NCBI GenBank assembly: GCA_002454505.1 | Contig: DKJA01000006.1 | Location: 1 to 20,454, forward strand | Source of the DNA: Oxalobacteraceae bacterium UBA6704 | GTDB taxonomy: Bacteria; Pseudomonadota; Gammaproteobacteria; Burkholderiales; Burkholderiaceae_D | Direction of reading: 5' to 3' | Length of the DNA stretch: 20,454 nucleotides | Shown: one piece after another, positions 15,002-20,454 of the stretch | Numbering within the stretch: position 1 is the first letter of the stretch | Layout of the letters: each line of letters begins with the position of its first letter | Position numbers and translations under genes: made by a program | Notes under the pieces: model-generated | What the model was told of the DNA's origin: nothing | The model's input: only the letters and a program-made list of their open reading frames with translations | The model's database searches: none

Positions 15002-15712
15002 TCAGACGTACTTGACCGAGATGTCGGTCAGGCCGTCGATATGCCCGACCATCACCTGCCCGCGCTGCACCGCGCCGACGCCTTCCGGCGTGCCGCTGAA
15101 AATCAGGTCGCCCGGCTGCAGCGCAAACAGCGTGGACAGGTTGGCGATCGTTTCGCTGATCGACCAGATCAGGTGCGTGATGTGGCTGGACTGTTTCGTC
15201 GCGCCATCGACCGCCAGCGTGATCGCCGCGTTCTCGATGCCGGCCACCTGCGCCGCCGGATGCAGCACGCCGACCGGCGCGGAAAAGTCGAACGCCTTGC
15301 CGATTTCCCACGGCCGGCCGGCGTCCTTCATCTTGCCCTGCAGGTCGCGGCGCGTCATGTCGAAGCCGACGGCGTAGCCGAAGATGTGCGACGCCGCGTC
15401 GGCCACGGCGATGTTCGCGCCGCCCTTGCCGATCGCCACCACCAGCTCGCACTCGTAGTGGAAGTTGTTCGTCTGCGAAGGGAACGGCAGTTCGGCCGTG
15501 CTGCCCGGCGCGACGGCGATCACGGCATCCGCGTCGCCCGGCTTGGTGAAGAAGAATGGCGGTTCGCGGTCCGGGTCCGAGCCCATTTCGCGGGCGTGGC
15601 CGGCGTAGTTGCGGCCCACGCAGTAGACGCGGCGGACGGGGAAGCGGGCGTCGGTGCCGGCCACCGGCAGCGAGGCCGCGGCATGCGGAGAAAAGACGAA
15701 ATCAGTGCTCAT
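15002..15712 (-). CDS. Fumarylacetoacetate hydrolase-family protein (fumarylpyruvate hydrolase-like)
   Basis: The 236-residue cytoplasmic enzyme has the single-domain FAH fold. The VYCVGRNYAGHAREMGSD opening (29-46), PPFFFTKPGDA (51-61), the metal-binding Glu87/Glu89 in HYECELVVAIG and Asp118 in GFDMTRRDLQ, and the C-terminal GDLIFSGTPEGVGAVQRG motif are all present. FAH enzymes use Mg2+ or Mn2+ to hydrolyse or decarboxylate acylpyruvates and related diketo acids; the length and opening motif are most like fumarylpyruvate hydrolases of gentisate degradation (NagK type), though no other gentisate gene is in view. AGGAG precedes the ATG by 4 nt. It starts 21 bp after the stop of a TetR regulator on the same strand, so the two are probably co-transcribed. 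Confidence 0.92.
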   Translation of the reverse strand: MSTDFVFSPHAAASLPVAGTDARFPVRRVYCVGRNYAGHAREMGSDPDREPPFFFTKPGDADAVIAVAPGSTAELPFPSQTNNFHYECELVVAIGKGGANIAVADAASHIFGYAVGFDMTRRDLQGKMKDAGRPWEIGKAFDFSAPVGVLHPAAQVAGIENAAITLAVDGATKQSSHITHLIWSISETIANLSTLFALQPGDLIFSGTPEGVGAVQRGQVMVGHIDGLTDISVKYV

Positions 15713-15733
15713 GATGCTCCTGGTGAAAAGGCG

Positions 15734-16345
15734 TCAGCTGAACAGCAGAGCCCTCAGCGCGATCTGGAACGATGCGATCAGCTGCTCCGCGTCCAGGTCC
15801 GGGCAGTGCGTCGCGCGCACGGGAAGACCCTGGAACATCGTAATCATAGCGTTCATCCGGCCTTCGAGCAGGGCGTCGTCGTCGGGCAGGCCGTGCAGCC
15901 GCCGGCCGGCCTTCAGGATGGCGAGGAACTGCTCGCGCGTGCGGCGGTCCGCATCGCGCACCACGCAGGCGATCTTCGGGTTGCGCGACGACTCCGCCGT
16001 GATCTCCAGCGGCAGGATCCACGTGCGGGGATCGAGATCGTCGCGCACGCTTTGCGGGATCTTCTCGACCAGCGCCTGCAGCGGGTCGGCCTGCATCTGC
16101 AGGTCGCGCATCATCGCCGACACCCGCTCGACGTTTTCCTCGACGAAGGCGGCGATGATCGCATCCTTGTTGTCGAAGTAGTTGTAGATATGGCCGGCGC
16201 TCATGCCGGCCGTCTTCGAGATTTCCGCCATGCTGGCGCCATGGAAGCCGCTGCGGCTGAAACACTCGGCGGCCGCATCGAGCACCTGGCGGCGCCGTTG
16301 CAGCGCCTTCTCCGGATCGTGATGCCGCTTTTCGGTAATGCTCAT
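15734..16345 (-). CDS. TetR-family transcriptional regulator
   Basis: The 203-residue protein has an N-terminal TetR helix-turn-helix (about residues 38-57: SMAEISKTAGMSAGHIYNYF) followed by the standard NKDAIIAAFVEENV helix. The C-terminal ligand-binding half is divergent, as is usual. The start at 16345 has AGAGG 5 nt upstream; the open frame to 16408 adds an unsupported extension. It sits 21 bp ahead of the FAH-family gene in the same direction and is divergent from a GNAT acetyltransferase 141 bp away, so it may repress both its own unit and the acetyltransferase. An exactly symmetric TGCTCAAGCA (16409-16418) in the shared region is a possible site. The inducer is unknown. Confidence 0.94.
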   Translation of the reverse strand: MSITEKRHHDPEKALQRRRQVLDAAAECFSRSGFHGASMAEISKTAGMSAGHIYNYFDNKDAIIAAFVEENVERVSAMMRDLQMQADPLQALVEKIPQSVRDDLDPRTWILPLEITAESSRNPKIACVVRDADRRTREQFLAILKAGRRLHGLPDDDALLEGRMNAMITMFQGLPVRATHCPDLDAEQLIASFQIALRALLFS

Positions 16346-16486
16346 AATTTCCTCTCGGCGGACCGGCCGCAGCCGCGGCCAGGCCACCTGTTTCACTGCC
16401 TGCAACAATGCTCAAGCAAACGGGATCACCCGCAAGGCGCGGGGATGCTATTATTTTCCCCGACCGCCACTTGCGCAGGAACGACC
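16346..16486. promoter_or_regulatory. Divergent TetR/acetyltransferase intergenic region
   Basis: A TGC-TATTAT extended -10-like box (16446-16454) lies 33 bp before the acetyltransferase start codon; its -35 position is not convincing. TGCT-CA-AGCA (16409-16418) is a 10-bp dyad in mid-region, plausible as half of a TetR operator. Both are assigned by eye. Confidence 0.35.
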
Positions 16487-16978
16487 ATGTCAACCACCTC
16501 ACGCACGATCGAAATGCGGCCGGCCGAAGCCGCCGACCAGGCTTTCCTGGAACAGCTGCATGCCAGCACCCGCGGTGCCGACCAGCGCATGGTCGCCTGC
16601 GACAGCCGCACGGAGGCCATGCTGATGGCGCTGCAGCTGCGCGCCCGGCAATCGCAGCTGCACGCGCTCTACCCTTACGGCGACCTCGCCATCATCGTCG
16701 AGCGGGAACGCCCGATCGGCGCGCTGCACGTCAACTACGGTTCCGACGAACTGCGCATCCTCGACATCAGCCTGCTGCCCGAATGCCGCAACCGCGGCAT
16801 CGGCCTGGGGCTGCTGCGCAGCCTGCAGGCGCAGGGCGTGCGGATGCGCGTCCCCGTGCGGGTGGACGTGCTGCCCGGCAGCCGCACCCAGCGCCTGCTG
16901 CAGCGCTGCGGCTTCACGCAGTCCTGCGGCAACGGGCTGTATCACGTGATGGAGTGGCAGCCGCCGCTGTTGACCTGA
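16487..16978 (+). CDS. GNAT-family N-acetyltransferase
   Basis: The 163-residue cytoplasmic protein has GNAT features. The beta strand YGDLAIIVERERPIGALHV (64-82) is followed by LDISLLPECRNRGIG (92-106), which ends in the acetyl-CoA pyrophosphate loop R-x-x-G-x-G (R101-N-R-G-I-G106). After it come LGLLRSLQAQG and the C-terminal RVDVLPGSRTQRLLQRCGF, where GNAT proteins place the asparagine/serine region before an L-hydrophobic-x-R-x-GF motif. It should transfer an acetyl group from acetyl-CoA to an amine; the substrate is not predictable. The start at 16487 has CAGGA 6 nt upstream and the protein begins with a normal GNAT strand; the same frame is open far upstream, antisense to the TetR and FAH genes, and that part is not coding. 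Confidence 0.92.
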   Translation: MSTTSRTIEMRPAEAADQAFLEQLHASTRGADQRMVACDSRTEAMLMALQLRARQSQLHALYPYGDLAIIVERERPIGALHVNYGSDELRILDISLLPECRNRGIGLGLLRSLQAQGVRMRVPVRVDVLPGSRTQRLLQRCGFTQSCGNGLYHVMEWQPPLLT

Positions 16979-17081
16979 CCGTGACTGCATCAACGGGTGC
17001 AGGGCAAGCCGTGGTCCCGCAGACAGTGCTTTAGCACGGCAAGGGGCCACGGCGCAGCCATGCGCCCGTTCAGGCGGTCAC

Positions 17082-18521
17082 TTACTGCCAGCCGCCGCCG
17101 AGCACCTTGTACAGCGTGACCTGATTCGACGCCTTCGCCAGGCGGGCCGAGATCAGGTTCTGCTGCGCGGTGTACAGCGCCCGCTGCGACACCAGCGAAT
17201 CCAGGTACGACTCGGCACCCTTCTGGTAACGCGCTTCGTGGATGCGGTAGCTTTTTTCCGACGCTTCGGTCAGCGCCGCCTGCGACGCCACGCGCTCGTC
17301 GAGCGTGCCGCGCTGGGCCAGCGCATCGGACACTTCGCGGAACGCCGACTGGATCGACTTCTCGTACTGCGCCACGGCGATGTCGCGGTCGGCCTTGGCG
17401 ATGTCCAGGTTGGCCACATTGGCGCCGCCGGCAAAGATCGGCAGGTTGATCTGCGGGACGAAGCTCCACGTGCCCGTGCCGCCCTTGAACAGGCCGGACA
17501 GGTCGCTGCTCGCGCTGCCGGCCGATGCCGTCAGCGAGATGCTCGGGAAGAACGCGGCGCGCGCCACGCCGATATTGGCATTGGCGGCCTGCAGCGTGCG
17601 TTCGGCCGACACCACGTCCGGCCGGCGCTGCAGCACGGTGGACGGCACGCCTTCCGGCAGGTCGGCCAGTTTCGTCACCGATTGCAGCGTCCCCTCCGGC
17701 AGCAGGCCCGGATCGATCGGCGCGCCGGCCAGCAGCTCCAGCGCATTGCGGTCGGCCGCGACCTGCGCCGTGTAGACGGCCATGTCGTTGCGGGCCGCTT
17801 CCACGCTGGTCTGCGCCTCGTACATGTCGAGACCGGACGTGGCGCCCGCCTCGAACCGGCGGCGGCTCAGCTCATACGAGATCTGCTGGCTTTTCAGCGT
17901 GTCCTGGGCCAGCAGCAGGCGTTCCTGGTCGGCCGCCAGCGTCAGCCAGGCATTGGCCACTTCGGACACGAGACTGATCTGCTGCGAACGGCGTGCTTCC
18001 TCGGTGCCCAGGTACTGCTGCAGGGCCGCCTCGGACAGGTTCTTCACCCGGCCGAAGAAATCCAGCTCGAAGGCCGGGATGCCCAGGCCGCCGCTGTACT
18101 GGCGCGACACGTACGACTCGCCGGTGGCCGACAGATTCTCCGGGATGCGCTGCGCCGTCTGGCTCACCGTCGCGTTTACGCTCGGCACGCGCTCGGCACG
18201 CACCACGCCGTACTGGGCGCGGGCCCGCTCGATGTTCAGGATCGACACGCGCAGGTCGCGGTTGTTGGCCAGCGACAGCTCGATCAGCTGGCGCAGCTTT
18301 TCTTCGGCCACGAAGTCGCGCCAGGCGATATCGGCCGCTTCCTTCGCTTCCGCCGGCCGCGCGGCCGGCTTGTAGGCATCGCCTTGCGGCCAGGCCTGGG
18401 TGACCGGCGCGGCCGGCCGCTCGTACAGCGGGGCCAGGCTGCAGCCGGACAGCAGCGCCAGCGCGGCCAGCGTGATCAGCGACTTGTTCATCATCGACTT
18501 GTTACTGTGCGAATTGTTCAT
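17082..18521 (-). CDS. RND efflux outer-membrane lipoprotein (NodT/OprM family)
   Basis: This 479-residue outer-membrane channel of the OprM/AdeK type lets an RND pump expel drugs across the outer membrane. A lipoprotein signal ends in lipobox LLSGC with Cys27, followed by SLAPLYERPAAPV, the usual start of the mature protein. Two tandem OEP repeats follow, with the coiled-coil alpha-barrel segments (ARAQYGVVRAERVPSVNA; TLQAANANIGVARAAFFPSISLTA) and the LDFFGRVKN beta segment. Start at 18521 follows the pump gene stop codon by one base (TAA-C-ATG), so translation is likely coupled; internal ATGs at 18494/18491 would also leave a shorter lipoprotein signal. Its stop faces the convergent acetyltransferase across about 100 bp without a clear terminator. 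Confidence 0.95.
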   Translation of the reverse strand: MNNSHSNKSMMNKSLITLAALALLSGCSLAPLYERPAAPVTQAWPQGDAYKPAARPAEAKEAADIAWRDFVAEEKLRQLIELSLANNRDLRVSILNIERARAQYGVVRAERVPSVNATVSQTAQRIPENLSATGESYVSRQYSGGLGIPAFELDFFGRVKNLSEAALQQYLGTEEARRSQQISLVSEVANAWLTLAADQERLLLAQDTLKSQQISYELSRRRFEAGATSGLDMYEAQTSVEAARNDMAVYTAQVAADRNALELLAGAPIDPGLLPEGTLQSVTKLADLPEGVPSTVLQRRPDVVSAERTLQAANANIGVARAAFFPSISLTASAGSASSDLSGLFKGGTGTWSFVPQINLPIFAGGANVANLDIAKADRDIAVAQYEKSIQSAFREVSDALAQRGTLDERVASQAALTEASEKSYRIHEARYQKGAESYLDSLVSQRALYTAQQNLISARLAKASNQVTLYKVLGGGWQ

Positions 18522-18522
18522 G

Positions 18523-20454
18523 TTATGGAGCTTCCTTCACAGGGGTTTCCGGATGCGGGTGCGCCTTGTTGGTCTCTTTGCTCTCGAACAGGCTGCGCAC
18601 CAGCACGAAGAACACCGGCACGAAGAAGATGCCGAGGAACGTCGCCGTCAGCATCCCGCCCAGCACGCCGATACCGATGGCGTTCTGGCTGCCCGAACCG
18701 GCACCGCTGGAAATCGCCAGCGGCAGCACGCCCAGGCCGAAGGCGATCGACGTCATCAGGATCGGACGCAGGCGCAGCTTGACCGCCTCCAGCGTTGCTT
18801 CGCGCAGGTCCTTGCCTGCTTCCTGCAGTTCCTTGGCGAATTCGACGATCAGGATCGCGTTCTTCGCCGACAGGCCCACCACGGTCAGCAGGCCGACCTG
18901 GAAGTAGACGTCGTTGGCCAGGCCGAACACCCACGTGCCCAGCACGGTACCGATGATGCCCAGCGGGATCACCAGCAGCACGGACACCGGCACCGACCAG
19001 CTTTCATACAGCGCGGCCAGGCACAGGAACACGATCAGGATCGAGATCGAGTACAGCATCGGCGTCTGCGAGCCGGACTCGCGTTCCTCGACCGACAGGC
19101 CGGTCCATTCGAAGCCGATGCCGGCCGGCAGTTGCGCGACCAGCTTTTCCATCTCGGCCATCGCCACGCCGGAGGACACGCCCGGTGCCGGACTGCCCTG
19201 GATGTTCACCGACGACAGGCCGTTGTAGCGCTCCAGGCGCGGCGACGCGTAGATCCACTCGCCGCTGGCGAACGCGGAGAATGGCACCATCTCGCCGGCC
19301 GTATTGCGCACGAACCATTTGTTCAGGTCTTCCGGCTGCATGCGCGAATCCGGCTGGCCCTGGATGTAAACCTTCTTCACGCGGCCGCGGTCGATGAAGT
19401 CGTTGACGTACGACGAGCCCCAGCCCACCGACAGCACCTGGTTCACGGCCGCTACCGACAGGCCCAGCGCGGTGGCCTTCTGCTGGTCGATCGTCACCTT
19501 GTACTGCGGCGTGTCTTCCTGGCCGTTCGGACGCACGCCCGCCAGGCTCTTGTTCTGCGCGGCCATGCCGAGCAGCTGGTTGCGCGCATTCATCAGCGCC
19601 GCGTGGCCCACGCCGCCCACGTCCTGCAGTTGCAGGTCGAAGCCGGAGGCGTTGCCCAGTTCGATCACGGCCGGTGGCGCGAACGAGAACACCATCGAGT
19701 CGCGCAGCTGCAGCAGCGAGCCCATCGCGCGGCCGGCGATCGAGCTGACGCGGTTTTCGACGCCCTTGCGCTCGGACCAGTCCTTCATCCGCACGAAGGC
19801 GATACCGGTGTTCTGGCCATTGCCGCCGAACGAGAAGCCGGCGACGGCAAACACGGAGGCGACGTTGGCCTTTTCGTCGTTCAGGAAATAGTTCTCGACC
19901 TTGTCGATGGTCTGCAGCGTGCGTTCCTGCGTCGCGCCGGTCGGCATCTGGATCTGCGTGAACAGGATGCCCTGGTCTTCATCCGGCAGGAAGGAGGTCG
20001 GCAGGCGCAGGAACATGAAGGCGAGCGCGCCCAGCAGAACCACGTAGACCAGCATCGACGGCAGGCGGCGGCGGATCATCGAACCGACGAAGCCCTGGTA
20101 TTTGTCGGTGCTCTTCTCGAAGTTGCGGTTGAACCAGCCGAAGAAGCCGCGGTTGCTCAGGTGGTGGCCCTTGTCGACCGGCTTGAGCAGCGTGGCGCAC
20201 AGCGCCGGCGTGAACACCATCGCGACGATCACGGACAGCACCATCGCGGACACGATCGTGATCGAGAACTGGCGGTAGATCACGCCGGTGGAGCCGCCGA
20301 AGAAGGCCATCGGCACGAACACGGCGGACAGCACCATCGCGATACCCACCAGCGCGCCGGAAATCTGGCCCATCGACTTCTTGGTCGCCTCTTTCGGCGA
20401 CAGGCCCTCTTCCGTCATCACCCGCTCGACGTTTTCCACCACCACGATGGCATC
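18523..20454 (-). CDS. AcrB/MexB-type RND multidrug efflux pump permease (C-terminal part, cut by window edge)
   Basis: Only the last 643 residues are in the window. The first codon encodes Asp in DAIVVVENVERVM, equivalent to Asp408 of AcrB, one of the proton-relay residues in transmembrane helix 4. The partner Lys940 equivalent is seen in GLSAKNAILIVEFAKEL (about 18862-18864), and the Arg971/Thr978 neighbourhood in RPILMTSIAFGLGVLPLA. The second periplasmic porter/docking half lies between, and helices 7-12 are recognisable. The length matches AcrB residues 408-1049 almost exactly. It is a trimeric inner-membrane H+/drug antiporter that works with a periplasmic adaptor (probably encoded just beyond the right edge) and the outer-membrane channel encoded one base downstream. 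It belongs to the HAE-1 subfamily; the drug range is not readable. Confidence 0.97.
   Translation of the reverse strand, partial: DAIVVVENVERVMTEEGLSPKEATKKSMGQISGALVGIAMVLSAVFVPMAFFGGSTGVIYRQFSITIVSAMVLSVIVAMVFTPALCATLLKPVDKGHHLSNRGFFGWFNRNFEKSTDKYQGFVGSMIRRRLPSMLVYVVLLGALAFMFLRLPTSFLPDEDQGILFTQIQMPTGATQERTLQTIDKVENYFLNDEKANVASVFAVAGFSFGGNGQNTGIAFVRMKDWSERKGVENRVSSIAGRAMGSLLQLRDSMVFSFAPPAVIELGNASGFDLQLQDVGGVGHAALMNARNQLLGMAAQNKSLAGVRPNGQEDTPQYKVTIDQQKATALGLSVAAVNQVLSVGWGSSYVNDFIDRGRVKKVYIQGQPDSRMQPEDLNKWFVRNTAGEMVPFSAFASGEWIYASPRLERYNGLSSVNIQGSPAPGVSSGVAMAEMEKLVAQLPAGIGFEWTGLSVEERESGSQTPMLYSISILIVFLCLAALYESWSVPVSVLLVIPLGIIGTVLGTWVFGLANDVYFQVGLLTVVGLSAKNAILIVEFAKELQEAGKDLREATLEAVKLRLRPILMTSIAFGLGVLPLAISSGAGSGSQNAIGIGVLGGMLTATFLGIFFVPVFFVLVRSLFESKETNKAHPHPETPVKEAP

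Noticed and set aside
14954..16486. Long plus-strand open frame running into the acetyltransferase as an N-terminal extension
   Set aside because: It is antisense to the FAH and TetR genes, has shadow-type composition, and a ribosome site plus normal GNAT N-terminus support the start at 16487.
16979..17081. Terminator between the converging acetyltransferase and outer-membrane lipoprotein genes
   Set aside because: Only short, weak inverted repeats and no T-tract on either strand were seen.

Overview
The window is GC-rich chromosomal DNA from a Gram-negative betaproteobacterium, most likely Oxalobacteraceae of the Massilia/Duganella type. This is judged from gene content (a large Ig-like/RTX/DUF4214 secreted protein, DUF6152-DUF6644 pair, AcrB/OprM-type RND system) and from protein resemblance recalled from family knowledge; no database was searched. 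There is no rRNA, CRISPR array, intact transposase or integrase. One tRNA is present.

Left part (1-8170). A palindromic repeat cluster (1-84) follows a minus-strand clade-3 heme catalase (105-1568). Upstream of it on the same strand is a 1207-residue secreted calcium-binding protein (1681-5304) with tandem Ig-like repeats, two RTX blocks and two DUF4214 domains. A succinyl-CoA:acetate CoA-transferase/acetyl-CoA hydrolase family gene (5479-7005) is divergent from a LysR regulator (7115-7993), with dyads and a -10-like box between them. The LysR gene converges on a metallophosphoesterase, and the gap between them is almost entirely an elaborate nested palindromic element (7992-8170).

Middle part (8182-14926). 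On the minus strand, DUF6152, DUF6644 and metallophosphoesterase genes form a probable operon; the first two overlap by one base. The predicted mature DUF6152 protein starts with two histidines, which suggests a metal-handling pair of the CopC/CopD kind (hypothesis). An NmrA-like NAD(P)-binding protein and a lone exported heparinase II/III-type polysaccharide lyase with its own intrinsic terminator follow. A region of about 440 bp holds no gene but does hold a degenerate copy of the 3' end of the nearby tRNA-Pro(GGG), including its downstream flank. Between the two copies lies a small ORFan with a GTG start and a strong terminator.

Right part (14938-20454). A TetR regulator and a fumarylacetoacetate hydrolase-family enzyme form an apparent two-gene unit, divergent from a GNAT acetyltransferase. 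The window ends with an RND drug-efflux pair on the minus strand: the C-terminal 643 residues of an AcrB/MexB-type pump (cut by the window edge) followed one base later by an OprM-type outer-membrane lipoprotein. The periplasmic adaptor is presumably just outside the window.
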